From Luidia sarsii (taxonomy: Eukaryota > Echinodermata > Asteroidea > Paxillosida > Luidiidae), in the NCBI GenBank assembly GCA_949987565.1, contig OX465119.1, forward strand, positions 8,798,895 to 8,862,894: a stretch of DNA of 64,000 nucleotides. The letters are read 5' to 3'. Under the pieces are notes generated by a model. It ran no database searches. It saw only the letters and a list, made by a program, of their open reading frames with translations, and was not told the origin of the DNA. The translations under genes were made by a program, and so were the position numbers. Below, piece by piece: positions 50,901 through 55,696 of this stretch. Each line of letters opens with the position of its first letter. Position 1 is the first letter of the stretch.

Positions 50901-52208
50901 GTTACAAGCACACCATACAGTACCTCTATGGGGGCTGGTGGACTGGTGGACCCTACTGGTAATTGAATTAGCCATTCCTCAAGGCTGGAGCTTGACACCC
51001 TAGATATTCACAGTCTTTTTAGTGACCTGAAGATGTCCTTATCAGGTCAGAGAAGCGATTACTTTCACTGTAAAATGCACCGTGAAATCACTGTGACTTT
51101 TTAGTTACACACGAAATGACATTTTCACCCCTTTTTCTCGGTTTAGATGTTCTTAGTGACTGTTGGGTGAAAATGTCATGTTGCCGTGAACAACCAAATT
51201 CATAGTGATTTTATGGACCCTTTTGAAGGGGTTCCACACTGAGCTTTTCACCTCAGGCTGACCTGGTCTAGACAAATCACCACACAGCTCATCTGCTGGG
51301 CAGTTGTGGTCTAGCCTGTGTAAATGCACACCACGGGCTTGTGCATTGCAGTCATTCACCGCCAGGAATGTGGCCTTAAATAGGCCACTGGTGAAATCAC
51401 AACAAAAAGCTGGCGAAGAGCATTATTTTTGAGCATGAACAAGCGGTGAAACTGCAGTGAATTTTCTGTTCACGGCAATGTGACATTTTCCAACAGGGAT
51501 TTTCAGGGATGGTGGATGTTGACAGTACTGTCAACTGGCCAACTCGTATGTGTCGCTTTGTTGCCTCTTTTGCAGCCATTGACAGCTACTCAGAGGAGCA
51601 GAGTGCCCGGGACAAGACTCTGCAGAGTGAGCAGGCAACTGAATCCTCGGACAAAGGTGAGGCATAGAGCCCCCAACACAAATGCCCTCCCCAGAAAATA
51701 CATTCTTGCATATAGGTACGACAACAGAGATGCATGGAACATGCAAATATTTTGGTAACAAATAACAAGACCAACAACGTCTACAATAGCAGCAAAAAAC
51801 AACAATTATGACAACTGCAGATTTCTTTGGCATGGCTGCCTCCAATACAGGATCCAAGTGGTCCAAGACCAAAAAGAAGTCTGCCGCAATCGAGGTTTGT
51901 TTGTTTAAATTGGGCCCAAGTTCTTAGCATTTTTTTTTTTTTACAAGCATCTTAAATTCTCCGGTAAGATCCTCTGAAATCCTCCTAAATTTTTCCCTAA
52001 TCCAGGGTTGAAGCGGTCCAAGACCAAGAACAAGGTGGTGCCACCTCCGCAGGGCAAAAAGAAAGTCACCATGGTTTTGCCCCCGAAGGATGAAGGTCAG
52101 CCGGCCCCCAGGAAATCAACCAACGGCAGGGAGGCTGCGACAAACGGCCACCCAAAGGACCAGGGGAAGGCCAGAACGGCCGCCGTGATTTGCCCAAGGA
52201 AGAGGTGA
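17966..52208 (+). CDS. RGS22: Gene 2: regulator of G-protein signalling 22, complete (21 joined exons)
   Basis: The joined coding exons are listed below; every junction agrees in phase and yields 1552 residues. RGS22-family proteins carry several RGS folds and bind alpha subunits of heterotrimeric G proteins; in vertebrates the gene is testis-enriched. That is family knowledge, not seen here. Layout: conserved N terminus 1-158 (MPDKKLSV, then TDDLFVDYFNAFLQLPTFAE), long low-complexity region 200-550, an RGS-like segment about 556-660 (FKRFLWGTAGEKIWNLWLD), a Pro/Ser/Ala linker 660-870, RGS folds about 877-1025, 1068-1225 and 1240-1365, a basic coiled-coil-like helix about 1358-1388, then acidic and Lys-rich tails. 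It is longer than vertebrate RGS22 (about 1260 residues), mainly through exons 6 and 9. The start ATG (CACAATGCC) agrees with the family N terminus. Confidence 0.9.
18160..19400. repeat. Two foldback repeats of family I
   Basis: Copies at about 18160-18560 and 18984-19400 start GTTCACACGGGCCAAA or GGGCCGTTCCCACTGCG. Both contain TTGTGGGATTTGAAAAACA-like or ATCGTAGGCTTAAAAAAACT centres, and end with GCGATTCAAATCGCGATC. Related pieces are at 19830-20340, 27565-27740 and 39640-39850. Confidence 0.5.
19440..19690 (-). repeat. SINE-T copy, minus strand, next to half an HP-A
   Basis: Read on the minus strand: TAGTTGACTATTTTGGGAAG, GGCCATCTAAGGGCTGGATA, GCAGATGGTAAGAGTGCTGG, then a degraded box B. 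This copy has no nested insertion at the site disrupted at 36326. Half an HP-A (TTGAGTAAGGTCCTGCTAGG) follows at 19612. Confidence 0.65.
20518..20546 (+). CDS. RGS22: RGS22 exon 2 (29 bp)
   Basis: A microexon between TTTCACTTAACAG and GTAAGT. It completes Val and adds PPVVSSDDL, restoring phase 0. It is short, but its splice sites and phase fit exactly between exons 1 and 3, and the Pro-Pro and acidic residues fit the family N terminus. Confidence 0.7.
21165..21360. repeat. HP-A, half copy
   Basis: TGCCTTTGAGAAAGGTCCTG and AGGATCAAAACGTCAGGCCC, then TTTAGTCAGTAAGCAGTTTG; a second partial outer arm lies near 21330. Confidence 0.6.
21361..23074. other. RGS22 intron 2, no exon seen
   Basis: Contains ordinary AT-rich sequence with GTACAGTA and TACATGTA words. 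Open frames of up to 85 codons have no recognisable product and no fitting splice phases. Confidence 0.4.
23075..23640. repeat. Foldback repeat family G, copy 2
   Basis: TCCTGTCCGCACCGGACTTA near the start and AGTCCAGTGCGGACACGGCT at the end are roughly inverse. Internal words CTCGGTAAACG and GTAACTTGACC recur on both strands. CpG-rich compared with the surrounding intron. Confidence 0.55.
23795..23945. repeat. HP-A copy
   Basis: Arms GACATTTCGATCATAGCAGG and CCGCTAGGATCCAAACGTCT, with the outer part TTTTAGTCAGTGAGCAGTTT. Confidence 0.65.
24170..26585. repeat. CATGTA-rich microsatellite zone
   Basis: Short arrays of self-complementary ACATGTACATGT at 24180-24213, 24556-24584, 25440-25460, 26550-26580 and others within RGS22 intron 2. 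A family B repeat (TGAAAAGACCGGAGGAACTT, GACGTTTCGAACAGTG) lies at 24594-24840. Confidence 0.6.
29610..29775 (+). repeat. SINE-T copy, uninterrupted
   Basis: AACCTGGCAAAGATAAGTTG, then GGCCACCATATTAAGAGC, GATAGCTGAGATTGTAAGAG (box A) and GGTTCAAGTCCCGGTCCAGT (box B), ending in TTTTTGTTTCC. Confidence 0.75.
29776..30896. other. RGS22 intron 2 end, no feature
   Basis: No repeat family or exon is recognised before the exon 3 acceptor. AATATGTATC and TACATGTA words only. Confidence 0.4.
30897..30959 (+). CDS. RGS22: RGS22 exon 3
   Basis: 63 bp, phase 0-0, acceptor GCTTTTTACAG, donor GTAAGT. Encodes EDFLATDDLFVDYFNAFLQL plus P, a strongly conserved RGS22 N-terminal helix. The preceding intron of 10.3 kb is the longest in the gene and holds only repeats. 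Confidence 0.9.
31430..31672 (+). CDS. RGS22: RGS22 exon 4
   Basis: 243 bp, phase 0-0. Starts TFAEPLVFNKEKRGFEVV and continues through ARSQQAPNPIY to FTVQ; donor GTGAGT. Completes the N-terminal half-RGS-like segment of the family. A 1.6-kb GAT/GGT minisatellite starts 150 bp downstream in the next intron. Confidence 0.9.
31824..33455. repeat. 1.6-kb GAT/GGT minisatellite in RGS22 intron 4
   Basis: Trinucleotide-based array (GATGGTGGTGATGATGGT) with higher-order units, each marked by GGTGATATCGTTGATGG. The + strand has almost no C. It is open in several frames on both strands (up to 622 codons), which is a property of the repeat and not a gene. A family B end (ACGGTGTCACCGCAAA) abuts its 3' side. 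Confidence 0.95.
33716..33829 (+). CDS. RGS22: RGS22 exon 5
   Basis: 114 bp, phase 0-0, acceptor GCCCTGCAG, donor GTGAGG. Encodes CLNKEQGILWIKEERLPAFL and YLEYRLAKLVSQVE, an RGS22 hallmark segment. Confidence 0.92.
34115..34760. repeat. 68-bp minisatellite in RGS22 intron 5
   Basis: About nine units containing GTCTACCAGCTTTCCTCC and TTTGTGACCTTATCTACTCC. Successive GTCTAC words lie 68 bp apart (34135, 34203, 34271, 34339). Later units are more diverged. Confidence 0.9.
34919..36234 (+). CDS. RGS22: RGS22 exon 6 (large, 1316 bp)
   Basis: Acceptor TTTCTGGTCTCAG, donor GTAAGT, phase 0-2. It starts IAGKDSDAPIHLFVDSQYKP and includes MFVCMGEAYPTQSKAWF. A disordered region follows, with an imperfect GRP[LM]SS repeat (about 35172-35276), an acidic run (EELAEEEDNEEEEK), the segment ATLEDMSAVLVSFALRSAIG, and at the end the RGS-like AFKRFLWGTAGEKIWNLWLD. 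GC content is very high compared with the flanking introns. The antisense strand is open for 480 codons by composition only. Confidence 0.9.
36262..36720 (+). repeat. SINE-T copy interrupted by foldback D
   Basis: Leader GCGCACCCACTCCAGCAAAG, ACGAGTTCACTAATTGGGAA, CCAGCATC, then after the insertion GGGCTGTAAATG and TAAGAGGGCTGGTAC (degraded box A). Confidence 0.65.
36326..36618. mobile_element. Foldback MITE D, complete copy with TA duplication
   Basis: Inverted ends AAGGCGGCCGC and GCTGCGGCCTT are flanked by TA (36324-36325, 36619-36620). The whole element is nearly palindromic; the centre is GACCAATATCTATC-CTGTTA-GATAGATATTGGTC. Confidence 0.75.
36899..37063 (+). CDS. RGS22: RGS22 exon 7
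   Basis: 165 bp, phase 2-2, acceptor CCTCTCGCCAG, donor GTATGC. Encodes FIAQLRDKYLKAGGICELP through SPLLLYW. The split Trp codon (TG|G) is completed by exon 8. Confidence 0.9.
37101..37330. mobile_element. MITE-C copy 2 (partial)
   Basis: CACACTATGAACATCTCAACC, GTTAGCCAAGTCATTTTCAC and GTTACAAGGACACCATACAG. One end is missing. It lies 40 bp after the exon 7 donor. Confidence 0.7.
37795..37860. repeat. HP-A half copy just before exon 8
   Basis: CTGCCTTTGAGAAAAGTCCT then GCTAGGATCAAAACGTCTGG. The remaining 18 bp to exon 8 are the acceptor region, so the element lies where the branch point would be expected. Confidence 0.65.
37879..38080 (+). CDS. RGS22: RGS22 exon 8
   Basis: 202 bp, phase 2-0, acceptor TTCATCCCCAG, donor GTAGGT. 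Encodes W-APRFLMREMYSSNS, an (AGC)n poly-Ser tract, and TLLPLRPKTCWP. In the same stretch a second frame spells a helix-like peptide, but a stop precedes it and the phases to exon 9 fit only the frame given. A half copy of the HP-A foldback ends about 20 bp before the acceptor. Confidence 0.8.
38150..38640. repeat. Repeat family J, copy 1
   Basis: CCTTGACGCCGGGATTATTT, AATAAATCAATAAGAGTGCA, GTGGCTTTTGTGAAGGGATT. The same order occurs at 43230-43800 in another RGS22 intron. Confidence 0.55.
38955..39110 (-). repeat. Family B repeat, reverse
   Basis: AGTCTCCTGACGACAAGCAG, CCTGAAACGTCGAGTAACC, TTCAGAGCCACACTACTTCC. Forward copies are at 24594-24840 and 44640-44840. It lies upstream of RGS22 exon 9. 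Confidence 0.65.
39259..39629 (+). CDS. RGS22: RGS22 exon 9 (Pro/Ser/Ala-rich linker)
   Basis: Phase 0-2, acceptor CGTCACGGCAG (weak pyrimidine tract; TACATGTAG 12 bp upstream is an in-frame alternative adding SSRQ), donor GTATAC. Encodes DGSPSPPPVHKAPRSKALPA and later a GGVRPGPPKRPSSAKNAK stretch: a disordered, basic linker between the RGS-like units. Confidence 0.8.
39640..40460. repeat. Family I fragment and unclassified repeat in RGS22 intron 9
   Basis: ATAGGGCTGCTCACACTGTG begins 13 bp after the exon 9 donor and runs to about 39850 (AACACTTCCTGTCAGTCAG). GGTAGCGACGTTTCGGTTGC at 39980 resembles family B. A minus-strand AGAGATAGATGCCACTTGAT region (about 40380) looks like another dispersed repeat. 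Confidence 0.4.
40508..40691 (+). CDS. RGS22: RGS22 exon 10 (start of an RGS fold)
   Basis: 184 bp, phase 2-0, acceptor CACCTTTCCCAG, donor GTACGG. Ser-rich PSSASSTASSLASEESDF, then MESLLECLYHEKKAGGFFMA and FLEKLDNP, the first helices of an RGS domain. Confidence 0.9.
41136..41237 (+). CDS. RGS22: RGS22 exon 11
   Basis: 102 bp, phase 0-0, acceptor CTTCTCTCCAG, donor GTAGTA. Encodes TFVNCLSCWHELQDYHALFY through LHRKAQ. The FxxCLxFWxE-like helix is typical of RGS folds. Confidence 0.92.
41480..41720. repeat. Polypurine GA-rich tract in RGS22 intron 11
   Basis: AGAGAGAGG-type purine run on the + strand. Confidence 0.85.
42055..42215. repeat. HP-A copy in RGS22 intron 11
   Basis: GGCCTGACATTTTGATCCTA and GGTCTCACTAGATTCGTAAC are the two arms, followed by ATAAGCAGTTTG. 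Confidence 0.65.
42316..42510 (+). CDS. RGS22: RGS22 exon 12
   Basis: 195 bp, phase 0-0, acceptor TTTTTTACCCCAG, donor GTATGA. Encodes AINSKYVVQCCFYDIECP through VYREVSPPFEELFDRVEEH and MKTSDIVLYNK, the central helices of the RGS fold. Confidence 0.92.
42540..42720. repeat. Family E MITE, decayed
   Basis: AGGCCTTTCCTAAAACCTGA, CTCAGGCTCTGGCTTTGGC at the left. The right end is only AACCTGGTTTC. It starts about 30 bp after the exon 12 donor. Confidence 0.5.
43230..43800. repeat. Repeat family J, copy 2
   Basis: CACTTCGCGCCGGGGGGTTT, AAATCAATTAGGGTATACTA, GTGGCTTTTGTCGAGAGATT, in the order seen at 38150-38640. Confidence 0.55.
43985..44071 (+). CDS. RGS22: RGS22 exon 13
   Basis: 87 bp, phase 0-0, acceptor CTCTCGCCCAG, donor GTACGG. 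Encodes IELISEERQLDAINARQLKN and GFIKE. Confidence 0.88.
44640..44840 (+). repeat. Family B repeat
   Basis: GGTGACACCGTGTACACATG, GAGTGTGGCTCTGAAAAGAG, CACTCAACGTTTCGTGTAAC, CTGTCGTCAGGAGACTGAT. Most complete copy in the window. Confidence 0.7.
44905..45050. repeat. HP-A copy, one arm scrambled
   Basis: CAGCTCACTGACTAAAATTT and AATACATAAATCTCAAAAGG, then GAGAAAGGTCCTGCTAAGAT and CGAAACGTCTGGACCTC. Confidence 0.65.
45159..45321 (+). CDS. RGS22: RGS22 exon 14
   Basis: 163 bp, phase 0-1. The acceptor GTCGGTTAG is poor in pyrimidines; the donor is GTGAGT. Encodes RIATPDFMLDEDEEGKLEAY and FNKLIHNRLELEHFRNFLG, the start of the next RGS fold. A 19-bp minisatellite begins about 25 bp after the donor. 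Confidence 0.88.
45345..45720. repeat. 19-bp minisatellite in RGS22 intron 14
   Basis: About 19 units of CAAATAAAGGAAATACTGA with point variants. It occupies most of the 454-bp intron. Confidence 0.92.
45776..45954 (+). CDS. RGS22: RGS22 exon 15
   Basis: 179 bp, phase 1-0, acceptor TTTCCTGTTCAG, donor GTGAGT. Encodes EDNYAITDLMCWMDIESFRR, LPYLDANKRDAKAKEIK and YLNKKYFFGPNSPAT. This is RGS fold core sequence. Confidence 0.92.
46140..47385. repeat. 1.2-kb polypyrimidine tract ending at the exon 16 acceptor
   Basis: CTCCCTCTCCTACTTTCACT and TTCCTATCTGCCTCTCCC units repeat up to the CCCACCCTCAG acceptor, almost all C/T on the sense strand. Apparent 220-465-codon frames are compositional, though one runs into real exon 16 in another frame. 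Confidence 0.93.
47386..47775 (+). CDS. RGS22: RGS22 exon 16
   Basis: 390 bp, phase 0-0. The acceptor CCCACCCTCAG lies at the end of a 1.2-kb polypyrimidine tract; donor GTATGG. Encodes VMQAGGGWGKLLLDRPPDP, RWLPAFLQREDF and, opening the last RGS fold, FRQALMNPITCGHFRKFVS and LFWLEVQKFK. Confidence 0.92.
47838..48126. mobile_element. MITE-C copy 3 (RGS22 intron 16)
   Basis: CTTTGAACATCTACATGTAA at the left, GGCAAGCTCCAGCCTTGAGG, TGGTGTCCTTGTAACTGTCA, then TTTTCACGGCTAAATGACA. The right terminus is lost. Confidence 0.75.
48287..48469 (+). CDS. RGS22: RGS22 exon 17
   Basis: 183 bp, phase 0-0, acceptor CCCGTCCTCAG, donor GTACCA. Encodes DMYHSHTDDAIIQQKIQAIL, CFITSEISPSLHIDV and PYVFREAQ, the middle of the last RGS fold. 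Confidence 0.92.
48521..48990. mobile_element. MITE-C copy 4 (most of RGS22 intron 17)
   Basis: A full-length copy, from CACTATGAACATCTAGACCG to CACGGTTTAGATGTTCATAG. The intron is 553 bp and the element fills about 470 bp of it, leaving about 50 bp after the donor and 32 bp before the exon. Confidence 0.85.
49023..49175 (+). CDS. RGS22: RGS22 exon 18
   Basis: 153 bp, phase 0-0, acceptor TCCTCCACTTCAG, donor GTAAGG. Encodes MTVFKVLFQHWADFQKYRTS, then a Lys/Arg/Glu-rich helix (DLERKRRKHRRKEMELRRAE) that looks like a single charged alpha-helix or coiled coil. MITE-C ends 33 bp before the exon. Confidence 0.9.
49265..49800. repeat. Half HP-A and a MITE E-prime copy (RGS22 intron 18)
   Basis: GTTGCAAACTGTTCACTGAC to GGCCTGATGTTTCGATCCTA, then GACCTTTCTCAAAGGCAAAG and GGAAGGAAAGCCCTGA (also seen in part at 40790-40870). 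From 49553, inverse MITE E-prime: GGATCAGGCTCAGGCTCAGG to CCTAAGCCTTCATTTCGTAA. Confidence 0.65.
49889..50349. mobile_element. MITE-C copy 5 (RGS22 intron 18)
   Basis: A full-length copy with both termini (CACTATGAACATCTAAACCG; CACGGTTTAGATGTTCATAG). About 23 bp remain to the exon 19 acceptor. Confidence 0.85.
50373..50583 (+). CDS. RGS22: RGS22 exon 19
   Basis: 211 bp, phase 0-1, acceptor TCTGCTTACAG, donor GTCAGT. Encodes EAHGEDEQGTMDARFLSRRF, an acidic stretch EGEEDEEYEGQE, and KYSDYMTGLDREQKLLNGDD. MITE-C ends about 23 bp before the exon. Confidence 0.85.
50690..51490. mobile_element. MITE-C copies 6 and 7, back to back (RGS22 intron 19)
   Basis: Copy 6 (50690-51158) is inverted relative to copy 5 (CTAGAGGCAATTTAGAAGTA; GGCTGGAGCTTGACACCC). 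Copy 7 (51159-51490) shares only the end words GGGTGAAAATGTCATGTTGC and GGCAATGTGACATTTTC and a GCCAGGAATGTGGCC core. The pair fills most of the intron. Confidence 0.7.
51576..51656 (+). CDS. RGS22: RGS22 exon 20
   Basis: 81 bp, phase 1-1, acceptor GCCTCTTTTGCAG, donor GTGAGG. Encodes AIDSYSEEQSARDKTLQSEQ and ATESSDKG. Hydrophilic C-terminal segment. Confidence 0.75.
51851..51894 (+). CDS. RGS22: RGS22 optional exon 21 (frame-changing, alternative C terminus)
   Basis: 44 bp between CTCCAATACAG and GTTTGT. In phase with exon 20 it encodes GSKWSKTKKKSAAIE, which resembles the start of exon 22 (GLKRSKTKNKVV). It exits in phase 0, so joining to exon 22 gives Gly then a TGA stop. It may be a degenerate duplicate of the exon 22 start, an alternative terminal exon or a non-used relic. 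It is not counted in the 1552-residue protein. Confidence 0.35.
52006..52208 (+). CDS. RGS22: RGS22 last coding exon (22)
   Basis: The acceptor CCCTAATCCAG joins exon 20 in phase 1. Encodes GLKRSKTKNKVVPPPQGKKK and a Pro/Lys/Ala-rich tail ending AAVICPRKR, then TGA. No AATAAA is near the stop (the first clear one is near 54513), so the polyadenylation site cannot be placed. Confidence 0.75.
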
Positions 52209-52604
52209 GGCCAAACCCAGCAGCCAATGGCAAGAGAGCCTGCGCTGAGGCTGGAATTTGGCCAAGAACAACCTTCGGGAAGTGAGCCCTCGTGTGGTGA
52301 CCTTTACACATTTCCCAATATGGTTCCTATTTCCAAATTTAGAGTGGACAAATCTTAATGGCTTCCTTGATCATCAACTTGAATGAAAGCAGTTTTTTAG
52401 TGTCCATGAATTGACCTATATTATTACAATATCATATAGTTTTCAACTATATTTTATTCAATATTATGTTGTACATATGTGTATTGTTGTGTTTTAACTT
52501 CACTTACTGTAGGATGTACATACATGACACAGTGTACAGATGTTTAAAAGTCAAACTGCAATTGCCTTAATATCAGTGTTGCCTTTATTCCAATAACATT
52601 CACT

Positions 52605-53100
52605 TTGTGTGATCCCCATGCTGCTGTAGCCAGGTTTTTAAACAATTGTTTGTTTGCATCTAAATAGAAGAATGGGGGTGAACACGTACATGTACTGTAC
52701 GGTACCTGGAGATATGGCAGTGAACATGGTTAAATGCTTCTGAATGGCACCCCCACCCCGGCAAAGATGAGTTGACTATTTTGAAAGGCCACCATCTAAG
52801 CGCTATGGATAGCTCAGATGTTCAGTGTGCTGGTATACAAAACCAGAGGTCTCTGGTCCAAGCCCTGGTCCAAGTCCTGGTCCAAGTCCTGGTCCAAGTC
52901 CTGGTCCAAGTCCTGGTCAAAGTCCTGGTCAAAGTCCTGGTCAAAGTCCTGGTCAAAGTCCTGGTCAAAGTCCTGGTCCCAGTCCTGGTCAAAGTCCTGG
53001 TCAAAGTCCTGGTCAAAGTCCTGGTCCAAGTCCCGGTCCAAGTCCTGGTCCAAGTCCAGGTCCAAGTCAACGTTTTCTTTTCCAGTTTTTAAACTTATTC
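52605..53100 (+). repeat. SINE-T copy with expanded box B
   Basis: CACTTTGTGTGATCCCCATG, GGCACCCCCACCCCGGCAAA, GTTGACTATTTTGAAAGGCC, GGATAGCTCAGATGTTCAGT, AAAACCAGAGGTCTCTGGTC. At box B it turns into a 12-bp tandem repeat. It shows the uninterrupted sites that other copies carry MITEs in. Confidence 0.75.
52855..53075 (+). repeat. 12-bp minisatellite (AAGTCCTGGTCC)n arising in a SINE box B
   Basis: About 18 units of CAAGTCCTGGTC with AAAG and CCAG variants. The unit matches the SINE box B word CAAGTCCCGGTCC. Open frames on both strands are repeat-derived. Confidence 0.9.
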
Positions 53101-54735
53101 ACAGTGCATTGTTTTCCTTTATTTCTTTGATCTCATAAATGTAGACTCTCAAGTCAATGAACTTAAGCTACACGTAAGTCTTTTGTCTCCACAAAAAATG
53201 TGTAATGTTGTGAATTGCAATAGTTGCTACTCACAATGCTATAGATCTGGTTGAATTATCTACCATTCCATTTTAGATTGCTCCAAGTCGGCTGATGATG
53301 GCTCAACTTGGGCGTGCAAAATTTACTATGGGAATCATTAAACCATTCCCTTTAATGATTTAATTTTACAAGTTAGGATAATCTCATGAAAATTGTCTCT
53401 TTCAAAATACTCTACCAAACCTGTTCAAACAGAACAAACATTACTGTACTTATGATACGAAAATATTTCCTTGTGTGTGCTTTAAAAAAGAAAAATCTAT
53501 ATTTTCTATATTTTCTAGCTCTTTATATAACTATTACATTTACCTGTACATACGTGAGTGTTTCTTTACAGCAATTTCGTTTTAAGATTACTATTTATGC
53601 CACTGTTTAGCCTTAAACTGATGTTTGTCACAGTTATTGGTCTGTTTATTTCAGGAGAGGTTGTAAATAGTTTGGTTTTCACCTTGCCAAGTTGCACTGT
53701 ATCAGAGTACTGCCCTCATTCGGTTTTTGAAGTTGCCCAAAAATATGTGTGCATTTGAAGTTGAACTTTGTCCTGACAATTGTGCAACAGTGTGTCTTTA
53801 AAGTGTGGTTGGAGTCAATTTGCATCGGTCCCTGTAATTTGAAGCTCCGATGGTGTTGCTACATGTATGTGCCATGCCCTGCGAATCTTGGCACCACTAT
53901 TGTCTATGGAGTTTATCTGCAACTTCTGATGGACTTTATTTGCAAAAGGTTTACAACTGTTTACAAGCTGCCAACAGCTTGCTGGCCGGAAGTGCGCTTT
54001 GCTCGAGCCACTGTGAGTGGCTTGTCATGGGGAAAAAGTTAAATAACAACTATTTTCAGCCTACCACAAAACAATATGTAGCACGACGAAAGCCACGCAG
54101 GCATGAAATTGTGCCGGGTTTGACACATGATTTATTCCACAGGTATTTATTGTTTCCTGATTGTTCATTGAGTTTTTAACGTGGCACATTATTGGGGTAT
54201 CTTTTAAGCAAGCCTGTGGGGCAGTCAAGGGCACTGGGACACTTGATTGGTTTTACGCTTGCAGAAGGTTTGACAAGGGGAATATTTGGAGGATAAAATC
54301 TGGGAGGTAACAGCAGCTGGCCATTTGAAGCATTCACAGAAACCTATTATTACTGGTGAAGCTTAGAACATGACTCGATTTCACAAAACAGACTATTTTT
54401 AGGCAAATCTTTTATGATAATTCATCTAACAATGGATTTTTGGCTTGCCCTATTTATTAGGTTTTATTTATCAATTGGTTGAATAATTGATTTTGTTATC
54501 TTGAAATTCAACAATAAATCACTTGTTTGGTTGGGTACATGTTTTATTTATACCGAGCCATTCCTGTTTGAATTATATTCTCCTCAACATCTAAGATTCT
54601 GGACTGACCTTTAGAAGTAAAGCTTGATGAGCTGCCGACTATCAAGAACAATTGCAGTTTGTCCTATACAAACAATTTGGGTTTTCATTTACTAAAAACG
54701 AGATTAACCTACAGTATTCCTTTGTGACTGAGCGT
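53101..54735. other. Downstream of RGS22, no gene seen
   Basis: AT-rich unique-looking sequence, possibly part of a long 3' UTR; AATAAA at about 54513. Open frames (97-109 codons at 53749-54179) have no recognised product. Confidence 0.35.
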
Positions 54736-54769
54736 CTTGCTTGTAGTCAAGGTGTGCTGCTTCTCCTTG

Positions 54770-55345
54770 TTAATTTGTTTGTTTGACTGCTTGCATGCTT
54801 GCTTGCTCGCTTGCTTGCTATCTTGTTTGTTATCTTGCTATCTTGCTTGCTATCTTGATTTCTATCTTGCATGCTATCTTGCTTGCTATCTTGCTTGCTA
54901 TCTTGCTTGCTTCCTACTGTATCTTTATTGCTATCCTGCTTGCTATCTTGGTTGCTATCTTGTTTGCTATCTTGCTTGCTATCTTGCTTGCTTCCTACTG
55001 TATCTTGCTTGCTTGCTATCTTGCTTGATATCTAATTGCTTGCTATCCTGCTTGCTATCTTGCTGGCTATCTTGCTTGCTATCCTGCTTGCTATCTTGCT
55101 TGCTATCTTGCTTGCTATCTTGCTTGCTTGCTTCCTACTGTATCTTGATTGCTATCCTGCTTGCTATCTTGCTTGCTATCTTGCTTGCTATCTTGCTTGC
55201 TTGCTTCCTACTGTATCGTGCTTGCGTGCTTGCTTGCTATCTTGCTTGCTAGCTTGCTCGCTATCTTGCTCGCTATCTTGCTTGCTTGCTTCCTACTGTA
55301 TCTTGCTTGCTTGCGTGACTGCTTGCTTGCTTGTCTGTCTGTTTT
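54770..55345. repeat. Minisatellite (TTGCTTGCTATC)n
   Basis: About 0.55 kb of 12-bp units with a higher-order marker TTCCTACTGTATCTTG recurring. Leu/Cys/Ala-rich frames are artefacts of the repeat. Confidence 0.93.
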
Positions 55346-55622
55346 GATGTGTTGGGGTTGGGTTAAGGGTTAGGTTCAAAATAAGGGTATATGGGATATG
55401 ATAGTTCAGACATATGAAAGGGGAACATGATTCATGACGATTCATGTGTTTTTTGCATAGAATTATGGAGTCCTACAGGGCTACAGCTATATGCACGAGG
55501 CTGTGGCAACAGTACATTTGAGTGTAACTCCTGAATCTTGGGCACTTCCATTACAGTAGAAGGCATTAGATATGGTAACGCATGCTTGCTGAGAATTGAA
55601 TTGCCATGGTGTACAATTACAC

Positions 55623-55665
55623 AGACCAGGTAGATCATGTAAAATTTACATGATCTACCTGGTCT
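55623..55665. repeat. Perfect 43-bp palindrome
   Basis: 21-bp arms around a single A, starting AGACCAGGTAGATCATGT and ending ACATGATCTACCTGGTCT. No mismatch. Confidence 0.95.
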
Positions 55666-55669
55666 TGCT

Positions 55670-55696
55670 TGCATGTACATTTAAAATGTACATGCA
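55670..55696. repeat. Perfect 27-bp palindrome
   Basis: 13-bp arms TGCATGTACATTT and AAATGTACATGCA around one A, only 4 bp after the 43-bp palindrome. Confidence 0.95.

Noticed and set aside
52814..53138. Asp/Gln/Leu, Ser/Lys/Trp and Pro/Gly/Ser repeat frames of about 100 codons
   Set aside because: Six-frame translations of the 12-bp minisatellite in a SINE.
54737..55347. Leu/Cys/Ala/Tyr-rich frames up to 171 codons that look like membrane segments
   Set aside because: Produced by the TTGCTTGCTATC minisatellite.
55000..55400. CRISPR-like regular repeat spacing
   Set aside because: Repeat units abut with no unique spacers and the DNA is eukaryotic; it is a minisatellite.
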